Position numbers and translations under genes: made by a program. Below are positions 33,176 through 44,907 of a stretch of DNA of 64,000 nt, in pieces. The first letter of the stretch is position 1, and each line of letters opens with the position of its first letter. The notes beneath the pieces are model-generated. The model was not told where the DNA came from and ran no database searches. It saw only the letters and a program-made list of their open reading frames with translations. The DNA is from Castanea sativa (lineage: Eukaryota > Streptophyta > Magnoliopsida > Fagales > Fagaceae). The DNA lies in NCBI RefSeq assembly GCF_040712315.1, contig NC_134020.1:8019218-8083217 (forward strand). Reading direction: 5' to 3'.

Positions 33176-35271
33176 TTATTTCACCCACAAATACATAAAA
33201 CAACTCATCACACTCCTAGATTTTTTTTTTTTTTTTTGTGATTAGAAAAATATAATAATCTCAAATTATAATAAATGCAAATTCTTAAATTTTACCCAAA
33301 AGTAGAAGAGCCTTTGAAAGCATGTGCATGAGAGGCTAGTACTTTTTTAACATAATATCACAACATCAAATATCACAAATAACTTAATATGAATTTCTTG
33401 AAATTAGTCAAAATTAATGCTACTAAAACTATCTAATAGCCAACCACTTTATTTGAAAAACTCCTATGGGTGACCATAATGAAAGGCAAATACAAATTCA
33501 ATGGAAAAATATTGTGTGATTCAAAAAAAGCCTATTCTAAACATGTGTAAAATAAGGTTTTTTTTTTTTTTGGTTTAGTGTCATAATTTTTCATTCATCC
33601 CAATTTTAGGTTTACGAATATTGTCCAATAATATTACGCATTGCAAACTACCTGTACCCAAATCATAATTGTCATGAGGCAAGTCTCCAAAAAACGAACA
33701 CAAAATTTGTTAATTGATTAATTTTTTAAACATTAATATAATTAGAATTAGAATTAAAATTTGTAGGACATAAGTCAAATTGAATGGTCTCTACATTATG
33801 GGTGTGGTCAATCTTCTATTTTTTCTTTATTGTGGTTAACCTTTTTTTCTTAGTTACTTTTTTTTAGTCACATTTGAAACTTAAACATTTTTTTCAATGT
33901 CAATGACCACAATATATAAGGATCTCATAAAGTAAACAATGTCTATATATATGATAGTGTATGTACAAAGAAGATTATGATTCAACATTTTTATTAAGCC
34001 TTCCAAAATGTTTTTACAACAACATTTGCGGTTATCCCGTTGATATTTAAAGACTTTTCACTTTTTTGTTAATTATTTATTTATTTTTTGCTGAATAAAT
34101 TTTGTAAAAATTATATGTAACTGAATAAATAAGAAAAGAGGAAAATTATCTTTTACGAGAGATTCTCTATGAAACCTCTCTCCTACAATATGTGTGTGGT
34201 TTCCTATACTGTCGTGACATATCTCCCACAAACCCACCTAAAATGTTTTGCCTTTTGATATGTTTGTAGTCATTTTTTCTAGAATTTTTTTTCAAAAAAA
34301 AAAGCTTCATAAAATTTTGTTTGTTACTAAAATTTTGATCCGCCTTATATTTTTCTTTTTCACGATCTCCCTAACTAAAAATGTTTGGATAATCAAATTT
34401 AATGGTTACTAAAAATATACTCTTTAGGTTTATCCCAAAATATCACTCCTAGCTATCTTGCACTATCAAATAACAAAAAATAAAAAATAAAAATATAAAA
34501 AATCAAGAATTCAATGCACACATGAAAAATGAAAAGAATTCTGAAAAATGAAAGAAAGAAAATTATCAAACAAAACGGTATATGCCATTCAGCTTTTAGT
34601 AAAATGTAAACAAAATGCATTTTGAAAATTTGTTTGTGCCCTCTTGACTTAGTCCACAATCAAAAGGTAGTTTCTCAATAAGATGAATGGTAAAAAAAAG
34701 TCAGCTATTTACAATACATAATATTTACTTGAAAAAAAATACATCTCTCTCTTAAATCCAAAGCCAGTGGTAGCCAATTGTCTCTCCCATCTTGCTAATA
34801 CCCTCATGTGCTTCTTTTGCACATGTACACATAACATCTGCAAGAAAAGAAAATGGTAAGACCAATGGTCTCCACACAAAGCACAAAATGGTGTTGTAGA
34901 GTAGAGGTCAAAGATGCAAATGTTCAATCCGAAATAAAACCAAATAAATTAAAAGTGCAGGCAAAGGAATGATCGAGTGGCACAACCATCCATTGCAGTT
35001 TCATTGATTTCCTTACGAAATCAAATAATTAATAGGATTTTGAGGAATGCTCTGCGTATTGGGTTCTATGGTTTGCTAACAAAGACTATTACACATGGTC
35101 TTGCCTCGGCTTGCTGTATTGAGATTAAATCCATTTAAATTTTTGTTCAAAAAAATTCTCGAAATAAATTTATTACAACATAAATAAATAAAAAAAGCAA
35201 CCCTACTCACCTTAGATTCTATATGACAATTGTAAGCGCACAATTGCAACTCCGGACCCAAAGACAACTAT
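33176..35271. other. No gene, 33176-35271
   Basis: AT-rich, with T-runs (33222-33237, 33561-33571). The open frames are short and without motifs. Confidence 0.5.
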
Positions 35272-36000
35272 CTGCCCGTGCCCAATGAGCCTTAAACAAT
35301 AAAATTTGTAGAGTGTGGGCTTGAAACCTAGGTTGGAAGTACCGAGAACTTGATAACAAAGCTAAGAGTTACAAACACATGTAAACAACAAAAGATAATT
35401 GTAAATAGGCCTCCTCCCTCCACGTAAGCCGAGGACTACTTCTGTATTATTTCTATTTTCTTACTTAAAAGTTACAATTCTTAGTTTCTTTCTTTGTTGC
35501 AGATCCCCCTCTCTTTGGCCTTCACCCTCCTTAAATACTTCCTTCCCTGATACCTTTCTGGATACGACTAGAAGTTTCAAGCCCTACCTGTTCGATGGGC
35601 TTCACTTCCTCATTAATGCAGCCAAGGAGGTAGGTGCAGAGCCTTTAATGCGGAGGTGGCAGCCTTTGCTCTCTGATATTTTCTTTAACACTTGTGCATC
35701 TAAAAGGTTTCAGATGTCCCCCTTTAACCATCTAGTCTTTCCGTAGCAAACTGTGCCTTTGACCTTCTTAAGTGGGAAGTTTCGAAGTTCTCTTGGACTC
35801 GGTCCGAGGAGGAACTCACCTCTCGGCTTGTATCCTTCTAAACCCTTTCGCATATGGGCCGATTCGCCGTACTAACAAACTCCTAGCTTATGAAGTAGAT
35901 CGGCTCCTCCTTGCTAGAGCCCAAAGGCCCACATGCCCACTTGGGTCCTTTTTATTCTATGTCACAATAACTTGGTTGCAAATCGGGGCATTAAAAAATT
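35272..36000 (+). mobile_element. Possible LTR remnant, unclassified
   Basis: Less AT-rich than its flanks and pyrimidine-rich, with words I associate with Fagaceae gypsy LTRs (CTTGATAACAAAGC, GTAAGCCGAGGACTAC, CCTTTCTGGATACGAC). No termini, partner or target duplication found. Confidence 0.3.
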
Positions 36001-36517
36001 GGACAACAATGAATGGAACTCAAAAGAAGAAAAACATGTTGAAGAGCAAAAACTCAGCTTTTGCAATCCAATAGATTTATTTATTTTTATAAAAAACGAA
36101 GGGAGAGAGTGTGTAATGACTTGGTGATTTTTTTTTAACTGCATCCATGGAATGGAATGAGATAAGGATGAATGATATCTCGAATTCAAATGAGAGAGGT
36201 AACCGGGTAGGTTAGAAAAAAATAGCAACGTGGGTTGTTTAGCTGGTATTTTTCTATTTAAAAAAAAAAAAGTTGAAAACCGTTTAAATTGTAATAAAAT
36301 GTGTATGTATCTATTTAGTTTTTTTTTTTTGAAATAAACTTGAGGATTTTTTTTAAATAAATTTTTTTGATAGAAAGATTAAAAAAAAAAAACAGCAAAC
36401 ATATAGTTGTTTGAATAAATTTTTTTGATAGAAAGATAAATGTGACAATGATTATTTTTTTAAGAAAAAAAAACAGTAATGTGGGGTTTAACTTTTTTTT
36501 TTGGTTTAACTTTATTT

Positions 36518-36569
<52 letters not shown>

Positions 36570-36829
36570 TTTTTTTTTAAAAAATGAAGCAAACGTATAA
36601 TTGCTTTGAAGAAGTGGGTTAGGTGGGAGAATGATCCTATTTTGTAGGAAATGTTTTAGGTGAAAGTTAGAGATTTATTTTTACAATGTTATTCTCAAAT
36701 TTTGTCTCTACTTAAATGTAGGTTGTAGGGGGTTTTGGAACAAAAAATTCGGTCCAAACAAGAGAAGCCCCTTAAATAGTAGTATGCAGAAGATGAAAAA
36801 ACCGTGCAAAATTAGGGCTTTTTAACTTA

Positions 36830-36830
<1 letters not shown>
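36001..36830. repeat. AT-rich stretch with local duplications and (TA)n
   Basis: AAATTTTTTTGATAGAAAGAT occurs at about 36359 and again at about 36418, each followed by A-runs and CAG(C/T)AA, an imperfect tandem duplication of about 60 bp. (TA)n runs at 36520-36570. No gene. Confidence 0.7.

Positions 36831-36884
<54 letters not shown>
36831..36884. repeat. (GT)n(AT)n microsatellite on the left of the foldback
   Basis: GT repeats to 36856, then AT repeats to 36884, directly touching the left arm of the foldback. Confidence 0.95.
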
Positions 36885-36888
<4 letters not shown>

Positions 36889-38435
36889 TGGGTTCAACTT
36901 ACACTTGGTGAAAACTTCATAGAAAGGAGCTATACATTTCTGTAAACCATTGATTATGCTAGATCTAAGAAGTAAAAACATTCATACTAGTATCGTTATT
37001 ACTCCCTAAAAAATTAGTGATTTAGACATTAACTCTTCTTAAAATGAAAAAAAAAACGATTTAAACACACACACACACACAACATTTCCTAGTTTAATGC
37101 CACCTTTCACTTATTCTATTTAATGGTAATTGACAAGTGGAGATGCTGAGTACCTGTCTTCTACTCTGAGCTCCAGTAAAGCGATTTAAATCCGCAGATT
37201 ATATTGCACTTCCTATCATTTTTATAGTCTTCTTAGTTTCTTATAACCTAGAGAGGGTAAAGAATACATGATACTTAAGTATATATGGCCTTGAGTTTGT
37301 ATAAAAGAAAAATAAATGAGAACATGCTACTGGCATCACCTCACAGGGTTAAATGTATGTGAAATATATATTTGAATGTACTTTGAATGTAACTCTAATA
37401 TCACTGTTTCTAATTTTGTTATTTTCTGGTTTCAGTTCTTTATTTTGCTGCATCTGAAGAACTTCTCTTGCTTATGTAGCACACTTAAATCAAATAGTAA
37501 ATAGCACTATGTAGCACGCTTAAGATTACATAATTTTTAGAAAAATAAATTAAATTAAAAAGAAGTAGACTGAAGCTGTGTATGCTTCATTTCTTAAAAA
37601 ATGATGTATTAGGCCTTTTTTTTTTTTAAGAACGCAGGCCATTCTATTTTCAATCTTGTACCATCCTGCTAAATTTTGAGTTCCAGCCCGTAAATTTATA
37701 TAGATGACACATGTACCTCATCAATATATGAGAAAGGCATACACAGCTTTAGTCTCTCTTTAATTTAATTTATTTTTCTAAAAATTATGTAATCTAAGTG
37801 TGCTACATATGTGCTATTTACTATTTGATTTAAGTGTGCTACATAAGCAAGAGAAGTTTTTCAGATGCAGCAAAATAAAGAAATGAAATCAGAAAAATAA
37901 TAAAATTAGAAACAGTGATATTAGAGTTCTATTCACAATGTACATGCAAAGATATATATATTTCACATACATTTCACCCAGTGAGGTGTATGTTAGTAGC
38001 ATGTTCTCATTTATTTTTCTTTCATACAAGCTGAGGTGCATAGATACTTAAGTACTATGTAATCTTTTAAATCCTTTAAGGTTATAAGAAAGTAAGAAGA
38101 CTATAAAAATGATAGGAAGTGCAATATAATCTGCGGATTTAAATCGCTTTACTGGAGCTTGTGGAGTGAAGACAGGTACTGAGCATCTCCCTTGTCAATT
38201 CCATTAAATAGATAAGTGAAGGGTGGCATTAATGATAGGAAATGTTGTGTGTGTGTGTGTGTGTTTTTTTTTTTTCCTTTAATAAGAAGAGTTAATGTCT
38301 AAATCATTGATTTTTAGGGAGTAATAATGACATGACCATGAGTGTTTTTTAATCCTTATATCTAACAATAATTAATTGTTTACAAAAGGTGTAACTCTTG
38401 TGAAATGACACTAAGGTGGAACTCTAACCCATCTC
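36885..38435. mobile_element. Foldback element: arms of about 700 bp around a 135-bp loop
   Basis: The left arm (36885-37595) and right arm (37731-38435) are inverse copies, estimated by eye at 85-90 percent identical. Matching landmarks: GAGATGGGTT at 36885 and AACCCATCTC at 38426; AAGCGATTTAAATCCGCAGAT at 37179 with its inverse at 38130; CATCTGAAGAACTTC at 37451 against GAAGTTTTTCAGATG at 37853; AAGCTGTGTATGC at 37573 with GCATACACAGCTT at 37738. There is no ORF. It is bounded on both sides by simple repeats. Outer sequence GGTTCAACTTACACTTGG resembles the unit start of the 345-bp array at 49.8 kb. Likely a non-autonomous TIR or foldback transposon; a transcript would form a long hairpin RNA. 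Confidence 0.85.
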
Positions 38436-38450
38436 TCTCTCTCTCTATAA

Positions 38451-38506
<56 letters not shown>
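38436..38506. repeat. (CT)n and (AT)n microsatellite on the right of the foldback
   Basis: CT repeats to about 38446, then AT repeats from about 38455 to 38506. Confidence 0.95.
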
Positions 38507-38509
<3 letters not shown>

Positions 38510-38512
38510 TAT

Positions 38513-38936
38513 TTCAAACTACACCTGGTGTAATTCTCAGTAATGTTAGCCACTATCCAATAACTTGTTACTCACTTAATGTTTTGAAAATCCAACATGT
38601 TGAATTACATGTTTTATACTGTTCATTTACCTTGAACATGCATGCTAATTTTTATATTAATTGGATGTTATTTACCATTTGATCCATAAATTATTCTTCA
38701 GTATATCATTTTTAAAATGAAAAACTCTATTTTAAACAATTAGTCAAGGATATTACTATTAAATTTTTATTACCTTTAAATTTTGTAAGCATAGAAGAAA
38801 CATATTGATAATGTAATCTGAAAGAGGAGATATTTGTCAAGATTCGCATCTAATTAAAAAAATATTTGAGTGATGTAACATTGTTTAAAGGTTACAAAAG
38901 GTGTAACATTGCTTAAACCCGTATGACTGTGCAAGT
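38513..38936 (+). mobile_element. Single copy related to the 345-bp array unit
   Basis: Starts TTTCAAACTACACCTGGTGTAA and follows the array unit in order: CCAATAACTTGTTA, TTTTGAAAATCCAACA, AACATGCATGC, TTTACCATTTGATC, AAATTTTGTAAGCATAGAAG, TAATGTAATCTGAAAG. It lies between (AT)n on the left and TATATATACACATATATATA on the right. No ORF. Confidence 0.75.
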
Positions 38937-39310
38937 ATATATACACATATATATAGTCTCATTTTACTATTGTAATTTTTAACTATTAAATTGAAAAAAA
39001 AAGGAGAGATAAAAATTCACTTCATTCATACTTACCCTACTGATTCTTTGATACTGATTATTTTGAAACATTAGACCTTGTTTGGTACATTATTTTGGAA
39101 AAACATATTTTTAAACAGTTTTACATATTTATATATTTTTTTTTTTTTTTTCACTTAAAGCCCCTCGCTTCTCTCCTGTTCGGTTTCAAGTTTCTAAGTC
39201 TTTTTTAGTGATATTCCCCGTTGACCTCAAAAGTATTTTTGCTGCAAAATAAAAAATTTCAGAAAATTTACCTTCCAAGATGATTCCAAAGCATATTTAC
39301 CTAAAAATTA
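38937..39310. other. No gene, 38937-39310
   Basis: AT-rich with a T-run at 39136-39150. Confidence 0.5.
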
Positions 39311-39629
39311 AGGCGGATGCACTTTTAGTCCTTACATTTATGTTGCTTTTCCATTTTAGTCTTTACATTTTGACTTCACCACTTTTAGTCCCAAATCTAA
39401 TTAACGCGTTCCATTTTGGTGCTCATTCCGTCACCAAATTGAATGGATACTTGTTGTAGTGGCAGTTGGAGGAATTAAAAAACTATTGAAATGCTATATG
39501 ACCCCGACACATTTACATATAAATTTAAAAAATTAATTTTTTAATTTTAACAAAATAATAAAAGTTAAACCTAAATTAAAGTTAGATAGAATTAAAGTAT
39601 AAATCAAACCTCAATGATGCAATCGTTGC

Positions 39630-39935
39630 ATCAAATTATGGTTGTTGGGTTTTGGTGATGGTTGTGGGGTGGTGGGTTTTCGTTGTGGAGTTCAATTGGT
39701 GGCCGACTTTGGTGGTGGTTCGTTTAGGGTTTTTGCTGAATTTGCATTTGGTGGTGGGTTTTGGTGCTTGCTTCAGACGTTTGGTGGTGAGATTTGGTGT
39801 TGGGTGGGGTTGCTGTTTGGTGGCTGGGTTCCCACGTCTTTTTGGTGTGAGGGAGACTCCATTGGGTGGTTGTTTGCCATCCCTGGGTGGTGGTGGCCAC
39901 TGGGCTTTGGTTTTGTTCTAGGTGTTTTGTGATTT
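39630..39935. other. G-rich segment, possibly captured gene fragment
   Basis: GGTGGT/GGGTTTTGG-rich plus strand, in strong contrast to the AT-rich flanks. Open in more than one frame (for example 39642-39932), but the translation is low-complexity Gly/Trp/Phe text and not recognisable. It lies inside the older MULE. Confidence 0.35.
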
Positions 39936-40074
39936 TTTGTTTAAGGTAATTTTGGTGAGTTGTAATATTTGGGTTTGGGATTGAATTGCTCAATGATTAT
40001 GGTCAGATAGAGGTTGTTAATCAAGGCTAGCAACTAAGAAGAAGGCAGTGGTTTTAAGTCTTTAAGCCTAGGGT

Positions 40075-40308
40075 TTGAATGCAGAGGAATCACCTCTTGC
40101 CCAAATTGTCCTCCCTGCCCATACCCCGATGGACTTTCTCCCAAATAGAAAGTCTCTCCCCACCAAGCCTTCCCTTTGCAACCTCCGCCTCAAACTGGAC
40201 TGCTCTTCCTTCCTGGGTTCTCTCTTTTCCTTCCTACTATGGTTGTTTGGTTACCGTTTAGAAAATTTTATGAATGGCTGTATGTGCCTTTTTTTTTTTG
40301 GTTTATAA
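40075..40308 (+). other. Possible captured exon, unrecognised
   Basis: An open frame containing AEESPLAQIVLPAHTPMDFL and SLCNLRLKLDCSSFLGSL, with a base composition more like coding than its surroundings. I do not recognise the protein. The position inside the older MULE makes a captured gene piece plausible. Confidence 0.3.
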
Positions 40309-40637
40309 ATTTGGAATAAACTCACAACCACTACATATAATGTTAATGGCTATCTGTAGTTTTCTTATTTTTTAGTGATTTGAACTCATTTTTCCAATTC
40401 TTTTCCCGAACAATTTTCTCAGTAAAACCAAAACAGTGTTGGGGTTTATTTATGCTATACTTTAGTTTAAATTGAAAAAACATTTCAGAGTTTTTTTTAT
40501 CATGGATTTTGAAGTATTTTCTTAGGTTTTTTAATTCTTTTTAATTCCTTATTATTTTTATTATTTGAGTTAAAATTTAATAATTATTAATTTTTTTAAT
40601 CTTACATGTCCCTGACTGTTTATGTGATGATGTGGCA

Positions 40638-40646
40638 TTTTTGAAA
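40638..40646. repeat. Probable 9-bp target duplication (left), TTTTTGAAA
   Basis: TTTTTAAAA at 42337-42345 differs at one base. Nine bases is the Mutator length. Because the sequence is simple, chance is possible. Confidence 0.5.
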
Positions 40647-42336
40647 GGCGTAAATGCACTTTTAGTCTGTAGCATTTTGACGTTTTTCCATTTTAGTCCC
40701 TGACATTCTACTTCTCACCACTTTTAGTCCCTAGACCAATTAACGCTCGTTATTTTCGTTATTTGCGTCAATTAATTGTCTAAAATTGCTCAGTTTGCTT
40801 GTGAAGGAACCAAAAAATTATAAAAAAAGCCACGTCACTATTAGCATCAGCATTTATTTTTTTTAAAAAAATTGTCAATTATAATTAACAAAAACAGAAA
40901 TAAAACAAAAGTTTATTACTAAAATTAATATAAGAATTTATCTTTGTATTATTTAGGGTTTTCTCCTTCATCTTATTTCTCTATTAAATTAGTTTTTCTC
41001 TTTAAGTCTCACCTCTCTTCTCATCACACGAAGAACAAAAAGAAATCCCTTTGACACAAAATTCCTCAGATTTTTGGTAACCCTGAAAACCATGGCCGAG
41101 CGCGGCGGAGCGCGGTGGCTTTGGCAGGCTTCCTGAAGGACTGCCCCGAGTGCGACCGCGGACCCTGTGGATACTGCCGCAGCGGGAGAGGCAATGAGGA
41201 GGAGAAGTGGGTGCCACCACGAAGGCTCGCAGGACTCTCGTCCATTCAGACAGATAAGATCTCCTTGAGCAAGATCTGACCTCCAGCTCCCTCTGAATAA
41301 AAGGGAGCACGAGGACGCTGGACAAGACCGCGTGAGTCTTGAGGACGAGGGTCACTGAAGATCATGCCCGTTTAGCAGACTCGTTTACCGATCGGAGAAC
41401 TCGCTTCAAGGCCTTTGCCGTCGTCGGTGACAACAACGGCCACATCTGGTCTTGGTGTTGAAGCTGTACCAGGAGGGCCGCTACCTGATTCCTTGCTGGA
41501 TGGTTTTGGCCTGGGTAGGCGTGGCTCTGGGTAGGCACTGGGTTTGGTGACTGGGCTTTTCTTTTTCTCAGTCTCTTTCCCTCATGCTTTCTATTCTCTT
41601 CCTTGTGAAGCTTCTCTCTTCAAGATTGGCTTTGGGTGGGTGGGCTGAATCCGGGTGGGGCTTGTTGGGGGCTGGATGGGGTGGCCTGTGGGATCTCCCA
41701 TCTGTGTACGCCGTTGCTATTGTCCTTTCGAGGTGACGGTATTTAGCTGTGATTTGTCTCTATGGGTTCCAATCCTGCTGGTTGGGGTTTGGGTTTCTGA
41801 AATTTAGTTTGAATTTTTATTTTGGTTTGGGGTTTTTAATTGCAGGATTAAATGAACTCTGGAGAGGTGGTGGTGGTGGTGGTGGTGGTTGGGTTGGATG
41901 GTGGGTTCGGTTTTTTCTTCTTGTTTTCATTTAAGTCTTAGTGCAATCCCTGGGGTTTAGTTCTTGGATTGCCCTGGTTTAGCGTTCTTGTGTTGTTTGA
42001 GTCTCTCTGCTGTTTAATCTGAAAAAGAATACAAAGGCTGGCTTAACTTTAGATTTTAACTCTATTTCTGCTCTGATTATTTAGTTAAAATTAATAAATT
42101 AACTTTTTAAAATTATACCTGCTCACTGTTATGGTGACTGTGGCATTTTTTTTTTTTAGTAGTTTTTTAATTCTTCCGATAGCCAACTTAATGCTAGTCT
42201 TCATTTGTTGATGAAAGATTGCAAAGGTATTAAATAGACATGCGTTGATTGGTTTATGGACTAAAAGTGGTAAAAAAAAATGTAGAGACTAAAATGGAAA
42301 ACTGTGAATATAAGAACTAAAAGTGTATTTCACGGA
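40647..42336 (+). mobile_element. Pack-MULE-like element carrying an RPS2 fragment
   Basis: The terminal inverted repeats begin GGCGTAAATGCACTTTTAGT at the left and, read inward from the right, CCGTGAAATACACTTTTAGT. They continue for well over 100 bp with TTTTCCATTTTAGTC and ACCACTTTTAGTC in both. There is no transposase. The interior (41092-41500) holds a GC-rich broken piece of a ribosomal protein gene, and 41500-41940 is GT-rich. A 9-bp flanking repeat with one mismatch supports Mutator-type insertion. This is the architecture known as Pack-MULE. Confidence 0.75.
41092..41460 (+). pseudogene. RPS2: Captured 40S ribosomal protein uS5 (RPS2) gene fragment
   Basis: The ATG at 41092 opens MAERGGARWLWQ, close to the RPS2 N-terminus (MAERGGxRGGF), with an Arg/Gly-rich start at DNA level. 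Then come EEEKWVP (41191-41211), a KISLEQ/KIRSLEQ-like block, KIMPV (about 41361-41375) and RTRFKAFAVVGDNNGHI (about 41398-41448). The last is the uS5 double-stranded RNA-binding signature. In functional RPS2 these are in one frame; here many one- and two-base indels and stops scatter them over three frames. The GC content is far above the surroundings. The piece covers roughly the first half of the protein, without introns. About 100 bp upstream look like 5' leader. It cannot make ribosomal protein. Confidence 0.82.
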
Positions 42337-43305
42337 TTTTTAAAAAGATTTTAATTCTTCAGCTTGTGACTTTGCAATTTTCCTCTGTTGACTGTTAAAG
42401 GACTGGCTAAAATGGAACGCGTTAATTGGTTTAAGGACCTGTTTGAGGACTCTTTTTTTTGCTCATATGGCATCACTTTGATCTGTACCCATGCTATATT
42501 AACAGATGGCAATGGGGCTCACACAATGAAATCAAAGCTCATGGCCCATAGAACCACCCTTGACTTATGGCAGTTGGCTCCCTCCAACAAGAGCCTTATA
42601 TCTAGAGAAGATGAGGCAAAACTCTAGGCATGTCATTCTTTATCTCTGGCTTATGATCCAAAGCTCATAAGTCCTTTCGGGGACTTCTTCTGGAGTTGTG
42701 GTTTGGAGGGCCAGAAGAGTGTATGTTGATAGCTTTTACGGGGGTCCCAAAGTCTCTTTATAAAAGAAGGCACTGCCCCTGCTTGGCCTGTCTTTTCAGA
42801 CTCCTGAAACTTTGTATACAACCCATGTGTGGCGTGTAACATATGGCAAAAGCACCTCCCCCATCACGTTGCACTTAAAATGATAAAATTCCTCCATTAC
42901 TCTTTTCCCCAAAGCATTTCATCACATGACACATATTGAATATGGGTTACATCTAGCTTGCCCGGAGCAACTGGATTTGATTTTGTGCCTCTGGCCAGCA
43001 GAATTCTGGAACTTCATTATATTATTCTACATAGTCCCATTATGACTTTCCAGCTGTAAATTCAGCTCAAACACATGGCCTAATCCCAATTGGCTATCCT
43101 TCATCTCCAACTATATGCAAAATATTCATTATATTACTCATATCTTACTCTCTGCCACCTTAGATTATGCATAGATTCTCTCTCCTTCTACCTTAGTAGT
43201 AGCATCAAGTACTCTTCTTACTTGATGAAATAAATTAACTAATAACATAATGCGGACCTTTACTGAGTCTCTGAACCTTCTATTACCTTTTAACCAATCC
43301 TTTTA

Positions 43306-43578
43306 TTAATCACCTTGGTGAGAAATGTGTTGTAATGTGACCTTGCACCAAAAACACAAACACCCAAAAGGGGAAACACTTCCAAAGCTAGTTAGGAATG
43401 TATCCAACAGCTTGAACACCTGGCTGTAAGTGATATCAGCACCAATTAATGATGAAGGTTGCCAAGTTTGAGTTGTGCCTTGCGTGTGAACAGCAAGATA
43501 CCCTTGAAGGTGATCTTGTCTATTTTTTAGCTGAAACCCATAAAGTAAATGATGAATGACCTTTTCAAGACTCTTCAA
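43306..43578 (-). other. Unrecognised 90-codon open frame
   Basis: Reads with normal-looking amino acid use (HHLLYGFQLKNRQDHLQGYL, then HTQGTTQTWQPSSLIGADIT). Upstream on the same strand, coding-like text continues to about 43640 (KEQVVTLGKGREEVSKLVIE). No family recognised, so it is reported only as a candidate exon. Confidence 0.25.
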
Positions 43579-44667
43579 TCACCAACTTGCTCACCTCTTC
43601 CCGTCCCTTGCCCAAAGTGACAACTTGCTCCTTACAACCTAAGGTTTGGATGCTGGGGAAGAGCTTTTTGAGTGAGAGAGACGTGAATTGGACCGTATGG
43701 CTTAAGCATTACTTTCTTTTCCACATTTGGCTAGAAAATCAAAACCACCAACTATGTGAAATGTATCTTCTCTTTTGTTGGTAGACATTCCTTTTCTGTT
43801 GCTTTCTTGAGGAGCTTACTCAATATAGCAAGAACATCTTGTAAGCTGAACTGAGGCATTTTTGCCCAAATCTTATGATGGATTTTTCTGAAGACTTAAT
43901 TGCTATTCTTGTATATTTTTTTTGCTCACATCATTTTGTGAATACCTCCTCAAACTCAACTCTAAACCTAAACCCTCCATCAACACCTCAAAGTGGGGGA
44001 CAAAAAAAAAAAGGGAGAAATAACTCTTTCTAAGCTTCTTCAATGCTTCTTTTCCTTGGAGCTTCTTACCAAATTCTGAGATTTCAGTTTTCCATACAAG
44101 GAACTAATACTTCTTCAGTCCTCAGCCCAACAAATGCCTTCATAAGCCTTGTCATTTATCCTCTAGAAGGGAGACCAGGAGGGCTAAATTCTAGCAGAAC
44201 AAGCCCAGAAGCAAATCCCAAGAGTTTGGCCAAACACACTGATAGTCCTATTATCACTCTTATTTATTTTCTCACTCTTCATAATTAGTAATATTATCTG
44301 ACTGCTTCATTCTTTAATTATACATATCTGATACTCTTCTCCTACAAGATCTTTTCCTTTTGGAAAGCAAATCTCTACATTTTCTTCCTGTTCTGTTGTA
44401 ATTTTTATATTTTGACTATCTTCAACTACCCTTTATCTTTCATACTTTCATATATCATACATTTACAAATACTACATCCCACAAAACATCTCTTTCTTCA
44501 CTTCTCTTATACAATCTCATACATATTGAATGTACTATTAACATTACATATAACACACTGCATTCTTCTAAACTCCACTCTCTCATAATTTTTCACTTTG
44601 AAGTTTTAATCCTTTTTTGTTTCCTTTATAAACACATATTCCATAATCTTCTCTATCTCTCTCATAC

Positions 44668-44840
44668 TAGAAGCCCTTCTCATGAAAGGCAGAAACTTCT
44701 AATGCTAAAGTCTTTTTCTTACAAAGGCATCAAAGTACTCACAATCCAGTCTTGTCATGAAAGGCTATAATCCATGTTACATAAAGCCCTTCTCTGAGAA
44801 GGCACAAATACTCCATACAAAAGCCCTTCCCATGCAGAGG
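44668..44840 (+). repeat. Degenerate short repeats (AGCCCTTCTC, GAAAGGC)
   Basis: Words of the type AAGCCCTTCYC and ATGAAAGGC or GAGAAGGCA recur four to five times at irregular spacing. Confidence 0.6.
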
Positions 44841-44907
44841 AAGGAAGCATCACCCATAACTTTACAAAGAATGAAGAGCATTTGTTGATGGGAAAACTCA
44901 TTTAAGT

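Larger units (their letters stand above)
39311..42445 (+). mobile_element. Older Mutator-like (MULE) non-autonomous element
   Basis: The left end carries GGATGCACTTTTAGTCC, CCATTTTAGTC and AATTAACGCGTTCCATTTT (39312-39417). The inverse of the last block, AAAATGGAACGCGTTAATT, appears at 42410-42428, beyond the younger element. The outermost part of the right end is lost. The interior holds a G-rich segment (39630-39935) and a less AT-rich segment (40070-40310) that may be captured host sequence. The younger element at 40647-42336 was inserted near its right end. Confidence 0.55.
42446..44907. other. 2.5 kb without a recognised gene, up to the gap
   Basis: Less AT-rich than most of the window. 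Several short frames exist (see 43306-43578), but none gives a known protein. Degenerate repeats of AAGCCCTTCTCATGAAAGGC and similar occur from 44668 to 44840. The region may be part of a retroelement or an eroded gene; I cannot decide. Confidence 0.5.

Noticed and set aside
39642..39993. Gly/Trp-rich frames on the plus strand and Thr/Gln-rich frame on the minus strand
   Set aside because: A G-rich segment opens several frames at once. No frame shows a domain.
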